NCBI RefSeq assembly: GCF_009363095.1
Contig: NZ_CP045295.1
Span: 372,001-436,000, forward strand
Length of the DNA stretch: 64,000 bases
Reading direction: 5' to 3'
Source of the DNA: Paenibacillus cellulositrophicus
Lineage (GTDB): Bacteria; Bacillota; Bacilli; Paenibacillales; Paenibacillaceae
Position numbers and translations under genes: made by a program. Each line of letters starts with the position of its first letter. Position 1 is the first letter of the stretch. The notes beneath the pieces were generated by a model, which made no database searches, was not told the DNA's origin, and saw only the letters and a program-made list of their open reading frames with translations. Positions 8,000-17,191 of this stretch are shown here, piece by piece.

Positions 8000-9259
8000 T
8001 TAATTCATAATGTAATGATCCAGGAACGAATTCCGAAACTTCCCGGTTGGATCGTATCGAAGCAGCAACTGACGGAAATCCGCCAACCGCTCATACCGGG
8101 CTTGTAATCTTTCCGGCTCCATCGTAAACAGCTTCGCCCAATGCGGGCGTACTCCAAACGGTTCCAGTTCATGTTCGATAAGCGGAAGTAACTCGCGCAC
8201 CCGCTCCCATTCCGGCTTCCATGTAAAATGCAAACCAACGCTGTCTTGATGGTAGCACGGGCTCATCCAGAATGTGTCCGAAGCAATTGTTCGTATCTCG
8301 GAAATGAAGAGCAGAGGCGCAATTCGATCACCCAATTTGCCTAGCGCATGTATCGCTTCAAGTGCATGCCGCCTTGGAATGAAATATTCACTTTGCAGTT
8401 CGTTGCCCGCGCTGGGGGTAAAATCCATGCGGAAATGAGGCAACCGTTCGTACCATGGTCCCGGAGCGCCTAACTGCTCGCTACAGTTTACGACAGATTG
8501 ACCAGAAACCATATGCCTTTTTTCCGGAGCTGGTAAAGCCCCGAAAAAATGGGATGGTGCCTCATCCTCCCCGTTTGTTCCCAGCTTTTGTTTTACCCAC
8601 ACTTGATTGAATATGGGCTCTGCCCAATTCGTAAACAAGCTGACACTGTATGCGGCAGATAAAATTTCTTCGATGTCACTATCCAGTGCAGAAAAAGGAA
8701 GACGTTCATATACGGTCTGACTTACCTGAAACGAAGGTACTAAATCCAGTGTAAGCTTAGTGACGACTCCCAGTCCGCCAAGTCCGACGACCGCCCCATC
8801 AAACTCGGGGTCAACCCCGCGCGTAAGTACCGCAACTTCTCCATCCGATTTCATTAGCTCAATAGCACGTACAGAAGACGCCAGGCTTGCATTATGGACG
8901 CCCGAGCCGTGGGTAGCTGTCGCCACGGCGCCAGCCACGCTAATGTGCGGAAGCGATGCTAAATTATACAACGCGCAGCCATGATCATTTAAATAGCGGC
9001 ACAGATCGCCATACCGAATGCCACCCTCGACAGTTACGATGTTCTGTTCTCGGTCGAGATCGATGACCCGATTCATCTTTCGAAGCGAGAGGTGGCTGCC
9101 ACCGGTGTCGGCAATTCCGTTAAAAGAGTGACGCGAGCCAAGCACGCGTATGCTTCTGCGGTTAACTACCAGATCCTTAACCTCTTCAATATTTTTAGGC
9201 TCAAGCAGCTCCAACGAGCTGTAGCGATAGTTCCCGGCCCAGTTCAACTGATCTCCCAT
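8000..9259 (-). CDS. FAD-linked alditol (xylitol/sorbitol) oxidase
   Basis: A 419-residue vanillyl-alcohol-oxidase-family flavoprotein that would oxidise the terminal CH2OH of an alditol to an aldehyde with O2, releasing H2O2. It starts WAGNYRYSS and follows the Streptomyces coelicolor AldO pattern closely: VLGSRHSFN (His44, expected covalent FAD attachment), LASLPHISVAGAVATATHGSG (about 100-120), GGLGVVTKLTLDLVP, and the C-terminal D-arabinono-lactone oxidase-like domain ending DPTGKFRNSFL. Length equals that of AldO. No transporter or kinase for polyols is adjacent. It is monocistronic, with its own terminator. Family is confident; the preferred alditol is not readable. Confidence 0.88.
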   Translation of the reverse strand: MGDQLNWAGNYRYSSLELLEPKNIEEVKDLVVNRRSIRVLGSRHSFNGIADTGGSHLSLRKMNRVIDLDREQNIVTVEGGIRYGDLCRYLNDHGCALYNLASLPHISVAGAVATATHGSGVHNASLASSVRAIELMKSDGEVAVLTRGVDPEFDGAVVGLGGLGVVTKLTLDLVPSFQVSQTVYERLPFSALDSDIEEILSAAYSVSLFTNWAEPIFNQVWVKQKLGTNGEDEAPSHFFGALPAPEKRHMVSGQSVVNCSEQLGAPGPWYERLPHFRMDFTPSAGNELQSEYFIPRRHALEAIHALGKLGDRIAPLLFISEIRTIASDTFWMSPCYHQDSVGLHFTWKPEWERVRELLPLIEHELEPFGVRPHWAKLFTMEPERLQARYERLADFRQLLLRYDPTGKFRNSFLDHYIMN

Positions 9260-9280
9260 AAGACTCTCCTATTTAACATG

Positions 9281-9394
9281 CTAATTTTTGTCTGAATCAA
9301 CTTGATTATTGAGGTATTCGGCATAGCGATCCACAATCCTGCCCATTGGCTTAATTAACCTTTGAAAGTAGTAGTCATGCTTAAACTCGAACCT
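9281..9394 (-). pseudogene. Orphan 3' coding remnant, unidentified
   Basis: An open frame of 37 codons with no start codon ends at TAG 9281-9283 and encodes a protein-like stretch (RFEFKHDYYFQRL, KPMGRIVDRYAEYL). An in-frame stop lies just upstream of the segment. It looks like the C-terminus of a lost gene; I do not recognise the family. Confidence 0.3.
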
Positions 9395-9416
9395 TGTACT
9401 TGGTTAGTGGCGCGAT

Positions 9417-9578
9417 TTATACGATAGGCAATTCCAGCGTCCTGCTTCTTGGTTTGAATCCTTTGGCTTCATAAAATCCGATCGCATCTTCATTGAATTC
9501 CGCTACATGCAATTCGATACTGCTAAACTGATAGCGTAGCTTACGCTCTGGCCAAACTCGGAATATGCCGCATGGATC
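9417..9578 (-). pseudogene. Remnant of a GNAT-family acetyltransferase
   Basis: About 54 codons without a start encode a typical GNAT C-terminus: LHVAEFNEDAIGFYEAKGFK followed by PRSRTLELPIV and stop. The EFNEDAIGFYEAKGF segment is the conserved motif B region of these acetyltransferases. In-frame stops lie immediately upstream and the N-terminal two thirds are absent, so this is a decayed gene. Confidence 0.6.
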
Positions 9579-9596
9579 CTATCATCTAAACACGTT

Positions 9597-9635
9597 AAAA
9601 CCCTCACCTACCATAACCTGATAAGTGAGGGTTTT
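9597..9635. terminator. Bidirectional intrinsic terminator
   Basis: AAAACCCTCAC and GTGAGGGTTTT pair perfectly over 11 bp with a 17-nt loop, with A and T tracts on both sides. On the minus strand it terminates the DUF1569 gene ending at 9668. Confidence 0.8.
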
Positions 9636-9667
9636 ATCTTGGCAGACCTTGATACTTCTGTGAATGA

Positions 9668-10117
9668 CTAAACACCAAATTGATTTAAGTGATGGTCTAG
9701 GTGCTTGTATAATCCTTTTCCCCATTGCTCAGGAGTCAGTTTTCCAAAAAAGGGATGTGGGTGAGACGTACATTTTTCCGGACCATTTCTTTGGAATGTT
9801 ACAATTTTTTGTTTTAATTTTACTTTTTCTGTTTCAAATTCTTTTTCTTCTACAATCATAATTGTAGGAATCGTGGACATGTTGCGGGCAGGTGGCTTGT
9901 CATTATAAAACATTGGCTTCACAAACGTTCCAATGAATATGCCTAACCAACCTCTTGGGGGAAAGGTATTGCCCATTGCAATGTCATGGAACGATGAGCA
10001 ATGAGCTAGCATTTGGGCAACATCCATCTTACCCCATTGAGCGCGTGAATTTGGACTCAATTTGTCTATCCGGCTCAAGATCTCCGCAGTGTCCGTTTGA
10101 TTAAAGATGTTTTTCAT
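9668..10117 (-). CDS. DUF1569 (DinB-like fold) protein
   Basis: A 149-residue soluble protein. The conserved pattern W-x-K-M-D-V-A-Q-M-L-A-H-C (about 28-40), the later HPFFGKLTPEQWGK, and the final YKHLDHHLNQFGV are characteristic of DUF1569, a DinB-type four-helix bundle with metal-binding histidines. The biochemical role is unknown; DinB-fold relatives include thiol transferases. The ATG at 10117 is chosen over the upstream in-frame codon at 10147 because GAAGGAG precedes it by 7 nt. It stands alone between gene remnants. Confidence 0.75.
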   Translation of the reverse strand: MKNIFNQTDTAEILSRIDKLSPNSRAQWGKMDVAQMLAHCSSFHDIAMGNTFPPRGWLGIFIGTFVKPMFYNDKPPARNMSTIPTIMIVEEKEFETEKVKLKQKIVTFQRNGPEKCTSHPHPFFGKLTPEQWGKGLYKHLDHHLNQFGV

Positions 10118-10255
10118 CACAGACTCCTTCAATTTATTGACTGACAAATGAACAGCTAGACAGTTACAAAGCTTATTATACCTTTATTCGCATACTCGAT
10201 TTCTTCGGGATTGCTGTTCCTGTTCAAAAATGCTTTCTTAACTTTTGCCCATATG

Positions 10256-10735
10256 TTACCAATCGATTCGTTTTCCATCTCTGAAGAATTCCCCATTAGG
10301 TCCGTCTGGACCCATCGTCGCTAACCATAGGATAGATTGAGCAGCTTGCTTAGGAGTTCTTGGTGCAGATGGTCCACCCATATCTGTGCTTACCCATCCC
10401 GGAATCAACGGCATTGATTTTGATATTACCATTGATTTCTGCAGCTATTAATCGCGTCAATCCATTAAGGGCAAGTTTAGACAGCTTATAAGCGCCTACT
10501 CCTTGATGTGACATTTCACTCATCGCTCCATATTCTGAGGAAATATTAATAATCCGTCCATATCCTTGTTTCTCCATGAGGGGAATAAAGGAACGAATCA
10601 CATGGTAGGCACCGAAGAAATTAGTTGCCATCGTTAGATTTGACATGTAAATCCTTCCTCCTACTCTCGCAACTAAGTTTGGACTGGGCCCCATTCCTCT
10701 CCACGTCAAGAGGCACACCAGTCACTCATGTAGAT
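10256..10735 (-). pseudogene. Decayed short-chain dehydrogenase/reductase
   Basis: The centre of an SDR is clear in one frame: NFFGAYHVIRSFIPLMEKQG, INISSEYGAM and the catalytic YKLSK (in GAYKLSKLALNG). After KINAVD the frame shifts by one base. The family C-terminus continues in another frame as PGWVSTDMGG, then LWLATMGPDGPNGEFF and GKRIDW, ending at TAA 10256-10258. The N-terminal Rossmann half with the TGxxxGxG motif is missing, and the region before SNLTMATNFFG is frameshifted too. A 122-codon frame (10350-10718) remains open but cannot make a working SDR. It resembles the carbonyl-reductase-like YwfD/SniffeR group. Confidence 0.75.
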
Positions 10736-10781
10736 TTTCACGCTTACGGTATTCACGATAGGGTCGATTGGAGCTAATTGC

Positions 10782-11963
10782 TTATCTAGAAAGTTGTTTT
10801 GTCGGACTAAACATATCATTTCTTAGAAAAATCGTTACCAAACTTAGTATCAGTGATAAGATCCCCACCCAAATCACATACTGAATCCCCATTCCTGAAA
10901 TAATGATCCCCCCTACAGCAGAACCCAATGTTGTTCCTACGTTGCATGCTGATATAAATAATCCATTGGCAAAATCAGGTGCTTCAGGAGCTGAGGAAGC
11001 GATCAAATATTGGTTAATGTTCGCCATGATGCCTCCAGCAAGCACTCCCCAAATGATAGTTATTATTGCTGTAGGTACGGTGAAATTACCTATAAAGAAT
11101 AAAATGATATAGACAGCACCCAATAATACAGGAAAAGATACGACAGATTTGATGGGATTATGAGTGAGTAACTTCCCAGTAATTATGTTTCCAACCATAT
11201 TTGCTCCTCCGAAGATAAACAACGTTAAACTTATGGTATTCGGAGACATATTCGTTACGGATTTCAGGTATTCGGTAAGATAACTGTAAACCCCAAATAC
11301 CGATGCATTTAATAGTATGACAGTCACTATAGAAATCCACATTATGGGCTTCTTTAATACCGAAAACTGTGAGCCATAAGAAAGTCTTTGTTCCACAGGA
11401 ATCGAAGGCACAAATAGTATAGTAGCTATCAAAACAATGGCATTTACAATAGCAAAGAACGCCATCGCCATTTCATACGAAATGACACTGTCGATAAAGC
11501 TGGCGATCGGCACACCGGCTACCATACCGGCAGATACCCCTATAAACACTTTAGAAACAGCTTTTGGAGCTTCTTCTTTTCTTACCGAAGACCCCGCGAC
11601 GGTAAATGCCAACGAACAATAAATGGGATGAAAAAAGGCTGGAATGATACGAGCAATTAATAGAATGGTAAAGTTCGTTGTAAACAGGGACACCACATTA
11701 CCCAGAACGAAAACTCCTAAAACAAGGAGCATGACCCTTTTACGGTCGATTCCCGAAAATAATAAGGGCAAGATTGGACCAGATATGGCAATGCCAAGGG
11801 CAAAAAGGCTCACCAGTAACCCTGCTTTAGATATACTGACATGATAGTGGTCAGCAAGGGATGGTAAAATCCCAATAACTCCCATTTCAGTATTTAAGAT
11901 GCCGAACACTCCTATGGTTAATATAAAGATCAATAAATGATTTCGTTTGGACAAAAAAAACAA
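10782..11963 (-). CDS. MFS transporter, DHA1 family (AraJ/Cmx-like exporter)
   Basis: A 393-residue inner-membrane protein with about 12 predicted transmembrane helices. The first helix begins near residue 9 and carries the conserved FGILNTEMGVIGILP segment of the AraJ/YdhP/Cmx drug and sugar efflux branch. A basic loop (SGIDRKRVMLLVLG, about 69-82) matches MFS motif A. Transcribed divergently from a LysR-type gene 200 bp away, the usual arrangement for an exporter under a dedicated regulator. Substrate is not readable; relatives export arabinose-type sugars, chloramphenicol or purines. Confidence 0.82.
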   Translation of the reverse strand: MFFLSKRNHLLIFILTIGVFGILNTEMGVIGILPSLADHYHVSISKAGLLVSLFALGIAISGPILPLLFSGIDRKRVMLLVLGVFVLGNVVSLFTTNFTILLIARIIPAFFHPIYCSLAFTVAGSSVRKEEAPKAVSKVFIGVSAGMVAGVPIASFIDSVISYEMAMAFFAIVNAIVLIATILFVPSIPVEQRLSYGSQFSVLKKPIMWISIVTVILLNASVFGVYSYLTEYLKSVTNMSPNTISLTLFIFGGANMVGNIITGKLLTHNPIKSVVSFPVLLGAVYIILFFIGNFTVPTAIITIIWGVLAGGIMANINQYLIASSAPEAPDFANGLFISACNVGTTLGSAVGGIIISGMGIQYVIWVGILSLILSLVTIFLRNDMFSPTKQLSR

Positions 11964-12095
11964 CTCCTATCTCAATAAACTGCTCCCGGGGGTAGGACTG
12001 TCGCGCCAGTGGTTAACATCCTTTCATACTGTTGTTTTCACTCTTCGTTATTTATTCTAGCTACACCTTATACATATAACAAATACTTATATCTT

Positions 12096-12107
12096 ATATC
12101 TAGATAT
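12096..12107. promoter_or_regulatory. Palindrome in the MFS/LysR divergent promoter region
   Basis: ATATCTAGATAT is a perfect 12-bp palindrome 58 nt before the LysR start and 133 nt before the MFS start. Its position fits a LysR-type regulator site, though it does not show an exact T-N11-A box. Confidence 0.4.
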
Positions 12108-12164
12108 GCTTGTTAAGCATTTTTGAAATGTGTATACTACAACATAAGAATGGAGGAGTGTGAG

Positions 12165-13061
12165 ATGGAACTTAGAGTTTTGCGATATTTTCTTGCTGTT
12201 GCAAGAGAAGGAAGCATTACGGGGGCTGCCGATTTTTTGCACCTTACACAGCCGACCTTGTCAAGACAAATCAAAGACCTCGAACAAGAGTTAGGGAAAA
12301 AGCTATTTATTCGCAGTAGTCACAGTATCATCCTTACAGAAGAAGGAATGCTCCTGCGAAAGAGAGCAGAAGAAATCGTCGATATGGTCAACAAATTAGA
12401 GGAAGAATTCAATTGCATGGAAGAAACCATAAGTGGTGATGTTTACATAGGCTGTGGAGAAACAGATGCCATGAAACAGATTGCACACATAGCAAAAAAT
12501 TTACAGTTAAGATATCCAAATATACGGTATCATCTCTACAGCGGAAACGAAGACGATGTGACGGAAAGGCTTGACAAAGGATTGCTTGATTTTGGCATAT
12601 TAATTCAACCCGCTGACTTATCAAAATACAATTATATCAATATGCCCGCCAAAGATGTTTGGGGCGTTGTTATGAGGAAAGACAGTCCGCTGGCTGTCAA
12701 AGATACCATTCAAGCCGTGGATTTATTGAACGTTCCACTAATTTGTTCACGACAGGCCATGAAGCAGACGTTTTCTAAAAATGAATTTTCAGATTGGTTT
12801 GGTGAATATTTTGATAAACTAAACATCGTAACTACATTCAATCTTGCCTATAATGCCGCTATGATGGTTGAAGAAGGCCTTGGTTATGCCGTAACTATTG
12901 ATAAAATAGTGAATACATCTGGCGATAGTAACCTTTGTTTTAGACCGTTAGAGCCGAGACTTGAATCTGGCCTAAATATCGTTTGGAAAAAATATCAGGT
13001 ATTTTCCGCCGCTGCTGATCAGTTTTTAAATGAAATTCAGGCAAAGTATTTAAATTCTTAA
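12165..13061 (+). CDS. LysR family transcriptional regulator
   Basis: A 298-residue LysR-type regulator. The N-terminal winged helix is textbook: ELRVLRYFLAVAREGSITGA, then LTQPTLSRQIKDLEQELG (about 2-50). A type 2 periplasmic-binding effector domain follows from about residue 90 (GDVYIGCGETDAM). The ATG at 12165 follows GGAGGAG with 7 nt spacing and directly gives the conserved MELRVLRYF start. Divergently oriented to the MFS exporter, which it probably controls. Confidence 0.9.
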   Translation: MELRVLRYFLAVAREGSITGAADFLHLTQPTLSRQIKDLEQELGKKLFIRSSHSIILTEEGMLLRKRAEEIVDMVNKLEEEFNCMEETISGDVYIGCGETDAMKQIAHIAKNLQLRYPNIRYHLYSGNEDDVTERLDKGLLDFGILIQPADLSKYNYINMPAKDVWGVVMRKDSPLAVKDTIQAVDLLNVPLICSRQAMKQTFSKNEFSDWFGEYFDKLNIVTTFNLAYNAAMMVEEGLGYAVTIDKIVNTSGDSNLCFRPLEPRLESGLNIVWKKYQVFSAAADQFLNEIQAKYLNS

Positions 13062-13255
13062 CCAGATATATAGGACATCTCGGAGACGACGGTCTGCAAA
13101 AACGGAGCGATGATCATCGAATCAACATCATGGTAAAACAAAAAAAGCCGTTCGTCAGGGATATCAAACCATTCAGGCGAGCCCGCGAATACAGCATATA
13201 GATAATCCTGTTGAGGTGAATTTTTCATATTCAGGGACATGGATTCCGGTAACTC
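13058..13255 (-). pseudogene. Small orphan coding fragment
   Basis: A frame of about 65 codons bounded upstream by TGA encodes a protein-like stretch (FAGSPEWFDIPDERLFLFYH) but has no ribosome site before its only early ATGs. It overlaps the 3' end of the LysR gene by 4 bases. Composition looks coding, so a remnant or C-terminal fragment is more likely than a working gene. I do not recognise it. Confidence 0.3.
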
Positions 13256-13300
13256 TTCGATATGAACTCAGAACAGCGGGCGTCAGTCAACACATATATC

Positions 13301-13352
13301 GTTAAAACACAAAGAAGCCGCGGCTGCGCGGCTATTAAGCTTGTATGTTCTG
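13301..13352 (-). repeat. Dispersed terminator-like repeat, copy B
   Basis: Starts GTTAAAACACAAAG, has the hairpin AGCCGCGGCTGCGCGGCT and ends with the conserved TGTATGTTCT. In the minus direction it lies about 160 nt after the solute-binding protein gene. It is the only strong hairpin there, so it probably ends that importer operon. The 13353-13512 interval holds no convincing gene; a short minus-strand frame around VDWTMTIADVAAQM may be another remnant. Confidence 0.65.
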
Positions 13353-13512
13353 GTTGTCGGACAATCCCCTTGATGGCTTGGGGCATCATACATCTGCGCC
13401 GCCACGTCGGCGATTGTCATGGTCCAATCCACCTTGGGAAGAGTTGGTGCATCCACCGACCTTCATATACCTTAGTACTTCCCCTTATCGATGGTCATGT
13501 TCTTCGTCTGCT

Positions 13513-15183
13513 CTATTTACTGCGGCTATCATATGCTTTCTGATAAATTTCGAGATACCGCTTCAGATTCATGGCATCCAATTGGCTGACATAGCTGTCC
13601 CAGTCCTGATCCAAACTTGCATCGCCAATCACGAAGCGGGCGATCATTTCATCAACATAATCGTTGATCGTCTTGGCCAAATCCGCAGCCTCGGTTGCCT
13701 GTTCATTGGTCAGGAAAAGCGGAGGGAGCGTACTCACATCCGTCGGCTTATAGGGTTCATATTTATTTTTCGTTTCCTGATATAAAATAACCTCTAGATC
13801 GTCGTCCCCTTTTGCAACCGCAGACAATCGGAAGTCATTGGTACGGAGTGCCGGGCCCGTCTGTGCCCAGTTCACATTTTGCACGGTGCCGAACGATTTA
13901 AGCTCAGACCATACCGCCGGCTTGCCGTTAATGCCTACCTCCCCTTTCTCCGCATCACGCCACTCCTGCCCTGGACGGCCGTAAACGCTGCGGAGGGTCT
14001 GCTCTTTTTCATACAACCCGTCCGCCCAGCGCATCGCCAGCTCGGGATTCTTCGCTTTTTTCGTAATCACAAACGCGCCTGGAGTCAATGCCGTTGTATC
14101 CACGGCTGCAAACCGCTTGCCTTCCGGCCCTTTTAAAGGTGGGACGGCTTTATATTCAAGCCATCGGCCGCTGTCGCCAAGCAGTTGAGTAAACACCCCT
14201 TGGTGTCCGCCCGTGGATGCTCCCATGATGACGGCATCCTGATTTTCGCCCAGCTGAATCAGCTGGTTTTCGTCCTGGGTAAAAGATTCTTGAGCAATCA
14301 GCCCCTCTTGGTACAGCTTTTGAATATACCGAAGACCTTCACGCCACTCCGGCTTGTTATAGGCGACGTCGACCTTGCCCTCCTTGACGAACATATGCTT
14401 ATAGCCTGATCCATAGATCGGGTTATAGATAAACGAGTTCATGAGGAAAGCGTCGATCGAGGATCTCCACGACTTTTGGGTGATAGCCAATGGAATTTCA
14501 TCTTTTTTGCCGTTCCCGTTCGGGTCCTGTTCTTTGAACGCCTTCAGCACTTGGTAAAGGTCCTCCGTCGTTTCAGGCATCTTCAGATTCAATTTTTTGA
14601 GCCAAGGCTCGTAGATCCACATCTTTTGGCTCATGGAACAATGATAGCAGTCATTGACTTCCGGCAGTGCATAGATGTTTCCGTCTATAGCCGTGATCAT
14701 GGATTTAATTTCGGGATTATCTTGAAACATTTTTTTCGTCTGCAGCCCCTGCTTCTCAATCAGATCATTTAATGGTAGAAAAGCGCCCTGCGAGCCATAA
14801 ATCATTTGCTGTGACGGAGAAATGTTCAGGCCCATAATCACGTCGGGATAATCTTCACTCGCCAGTACAAGGTTCAGTTTTTCCTGCATGCTTTGCTCCG
14901 GGACGACTTCCCATTCTATATGCACATTCGTTTTTTCCTCATACCATTTCGTGAATTCGTTCGTTTCGAAATTTTCGACCAGCGGGTTGCCGCGCACCAT
15001 GACCTTAAGTGTTGTCTTCTCTTGGACCAGCGGGTAGGTGCCTGGCGATGTCAGTTGAATGTCCGTTCCGGATGCATTGCGATCCGGTTCAGCTGGCTTG
15101 GATCCAGATTCCGTAGAGCATCCTGCCAGCAGCAAGCTCAGAACTGCAGCCAAACCAATCGTTTTTTTCACGAAGTTCCTCAT
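13513..15183 (-). CDS. ABC transporter extracellular solute-binding lipoprotein (LplA/YtcQ-like)
   Basis: A 556-residue family 1 binding protein for a carbohydrate importer. The N-terminus is a lipoprotein signal with lipobox LLAGC (Cys at about 22), followed by a Ser/Pro/Asp-rich linker. Typical features are the WEVVPEQSMQEKLNLVLAS strand, YPDVIMG, the calcium-like motif KEQDPNGNGKKDEIPLA (about 215) and a C-terminal QDWDSYVSQLDAMNLKRYLE helix. It is the third gene after two permeases of the same operon. Ligand is probably an oligosaccharide from plant polysaccharide; not determinable here. Confidence 0.9.
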   Translation of the reverse strand: MRNFVKKTIGLAAVLSLLLAGCSTESGSKPAEPDRNASGTDIQLTSPGTYPLVQEKTTLKVMVRGNPLVENFETNEFTKWYEEKTNVHIEWEVVPEQSMQEKLNLVLASEDYPDVIMGLNISPSQQMIYGSQGAFLPLNDLIEKQGLQTKKMFQDNPEIKSMITAIDGNIYALPEVNDCYHCSMSQKMWIYEPWLKKLNLKMPETTEDLYQVLKAFKEQDPNGNGKKDEIPLAITQKSWRSSIDAFLMNSFIYNPIYGSGYKHMFVKEGKVDVAYNKPEWREGLRYIQKLYQEGLIAQESFTQDENQLIQLGENQDAVIMGASTGGHQGVFTQLLGDSGRWLEYKAVPPLKGPEGKRFAAVDTTALTPGAFVITKKAKNPELAMRWADGLYEKEQTLRSVYGRPGQEWRDAEKGEVGINGKPAVWSELKSFGTVQNVNWAQTGPALRTNDFRLSAVAKGDDDLEVILYQETKNKYEPYKPTDVSTLPPLFLTNEQATEAADLAKTINDYVDEMIARFVIGDASLDQDWDSYVSQLDAMNLKRYLEIYQKAYDSRSK

Positions 15184-15208
15184 AACAGCCCTCCATCATA
15201 TTGGGGTA

Positions 15209-16105
15209 TTAGCCTTTCAACGATCCGATCATGACCCCTTTGACAAAAAATTTCTGCACAAACGGGTATACGACAAGCAGCGGAAAGGATGTGACCACAA
15301 TGAGCGAATATTTTAGCAGCTCCCGCAATCCCTGCCGTGCAGCAGCGGTTTTGGCATCTCCGAGCATGTCAATATTGACCTCGTTTTGAACCAGGATGTC
15401 GCGAAGAACCAATTGAAGCGGATACAATTCCGCCCGTTTCAAATAAATCATCGCGTTAAAATATTGATTCCAGTGGCCTACTGCATAAAACAAGGCAATA
15501 ACCGCTAATATGGGTCCGGACAAAGGGAGAACGATGCGGAGCAGGAATCGTAAATCGCTGCACCCGTCAAGTTGAGATGCTTCGAGGAGTTCATCCGGAA
15601 TCGTCGTCTGAAAGTAAGTTCGCATAATGATCACATTCCAAACCGAAAGAGCAGCTGGAAGCAGCATCGCCCATACAGTGTCGATCATGCCTAGATCTTT
15701 GACAAGCAAATACGAAGGAATGAGTCCCCCGCTAAACATCATCGTGAATACGAAGAGCAGCATAAAACCATTTCTTCCTCGAAAATCCTTGCGGGACAGC
15801 GGATAGGCTGCCATCACACTGAATACCAAATTGATCCCGGTCCCCGCAACGGTATAAAACATCGTGTTCAAAAAGCCTTTAACGACCATGGCATTTTTGA
15901 AGACAGCCCGATAGCCTTCTAAAGTAGGCTCAACCGGCCATAGCCACACCCTGCCGGATAAAACAGCCGTGCTGGAACTAAATGACGCACTGACGACAAA
16001 TATGAGCGGGTACAGGACAACGATCAAAATAATGGATAACACGGCATAATTCAGTAGGGTGAACCATCGGTCGGCCCCAGCTTCCTTCATTATAGATGGT
16101 TTCAT
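15209..16105 (-). CDS. Carbohydrate ABC transporter permease (LplC/YtcP-like)
   Basis: About 298 residues with six predicted transmembrane helices and the ABC permease EAA-type loop (ELLEASQLDGCSDLRFLLRIVLPLS, about 185-210). The C-terminus ends with the family signature YPFVQKFFVKGVMIGSLKG. An in-frame ATG at 16114 directly follows the ribosome site, whereas the ATG at 16105 has AAGGGG 9 nt upstream and is preferred. Lies 15 nt after the LplB-type gene and 25 nt before the binding-protein gene, so one transcript. No ATPase gene is present in the operon. Confidence 0.9.
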   Translation of the reverse strand: MKPSIMKEAGADRWFTLLNYAVLSIILIVVLYPLIFVVSASFSSSTAVLSGRVWLWPVEPTLEGYRAVFKNAMVVKGFLNTMFYTVAGTGINLVFSVMAAYPLSRKDFRGRNGFMLLFVFTMMFSGGLIPSYLLVKDLGMIDTVWAMLLPAALSVWNVIIMRTYFQTTIPDELLEASQLDGCSDLRFLLRIVLPLSGPILAVIALFYAVGHWNQYFNAMIYLKRAELYPLQLVLRDILVQNEVNIDMLGDAKTAAARQGLRELLKYSLIVVTSFPLLVVYPFVQKFFVKGVMIGSLKG

Positions 16106-16120
16106 AACTTGCATCCCCTT

Positions 16121-17035
16121 CTACCATAAGCTTTCTTGCTTCAGTTTCTTCGCGGTCTGATTCACGACTAGCAGCAGAATAAAGCCGATGACAGACTTGA
16201 AAAGTCCGATCGCCGTTGCATAGGAGAAGTTCATGGCCTGCGAGACCAGGCCGACTTTATACACATAAGTGTCAATGACTTCCGAGGAACGGAGGTTCAG
16301 TGAATTTTGCATAAGCAAAATTTTCTCAAAGCCTGTCTCCATCATCTGACCTGTATTCAGAATCAACAGGATGACCGCAATGGGCATAATCCCCGGGAGA
16401 TCGATATGCCGCATGCGCTGCACCTTGGTAGCCCCGTCCATCACGGCTGCTTCATGCAGCGCTGGATCAATCCCCGATAGCGCAGCCAGGTAAATAATGC
16501 AGGAAAAACCCGTATTTTGCCATACGTTAGACCATACGTAGATCGATTGAAACCAGGAAGCCTTGGCCATAAAATGGTAGGGTCCAAGCCCTGTCCATCC
16601 AAGCACCGTGTTAATCATTCCTGTCCGCGGATCGAGGAACTGCAGCAGCAGTCCTACCAGTACAACAAGTGAAATGAAATAAGGAGCATAGGTCACCATC
16701 TGAACCGTATTTTTGAAACGGCGGTTCCTGACGTAATTCAGACCGAGTGCAAGCGCAATCGGAAACGGGAAGCTCGCCAGTAAGGTGTAGAAACTGATGG
16801 AAAGCGTATTTTTCAGCAGCCTCCAGAACTCATGGGACCGGAAGAATCGTTCAAACTGGCCAAACCCGACCCAAGGGCTCCCCGTAATCCCTTTGGTCAC
16901 ATTAAATTCCTTGAATGCGATTTGGGCACCATACATCGGCACGTATTTAAAAATGATGATATACAGCAGCGGCAGCAAAAAAAGTGCGTACAACTGCCAG
17001 CCTTTCCTCAACTCCTTCAACGTCTTCAGCTTCAT
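16121..17035 (-). CDS. Sugar ABC transporter permease (LplB/YteP-like)
   Basis: A 304-residue permease with six predicted transmembrane helices. The start LFLLPLLYIIIFKYVPMYGAQIAFKEFN is diagnostic of LplB-type subunits. The EAA loop is DPALHEAAVMDGATKVQRMRHIDLPGI (about 195-220), and the end is TAKKLKQESLW. First gene of the importer operon. It lies 156 nt downstream of the AraC-type sensor regulator on the same strand. Confidence 0.9.
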   Translation of the reverse strand: MKLKTLKELRKGWQLYALFLLPLLYIIIFKYVPMYGAQIAFKEFNVTKGITGSPWVGFGQFERFFRSHEFWRLLKNTLSISFYTLLASFPFPIALALGLNYVRNRRFKNTVQMVTYAPYFISLVVLVGLLLQFLDPRTGMINTVLGWTGLGPYHFMAKASWFQSIYVWSNVWQNTGFSCIIYLAALSGIDPALHEAAVMDGATKVQRMRHIDLPGIMPIAVILLILNTGQMMETGFEKILLMQNSLNLRSSEVIDTYVYKVGLVSQAMNFSYATAIGLFKSVIGFILLLVVNQTAKKLKQESLW

Positions 17036-17191
17036 CCCCCCCTTACTTTGCCATGTGGTACCGGCCGGTTATCGAAGTATAGAACGGGGAGGAATTCCGG
17101 GTAAATCTGCACGTTTTTTGCACTATGCGAAATTTTAGAAAAGGCATTATTCCCATTTCATGGACTATACAAATCTCAAGTTATGAAAGGA

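Noticed and set aside
13058..13255. Complete 60-residue gene beginning at 13240
   Set aside because: No ribosome site and it overlaps the LysR end; treated as a remnant.
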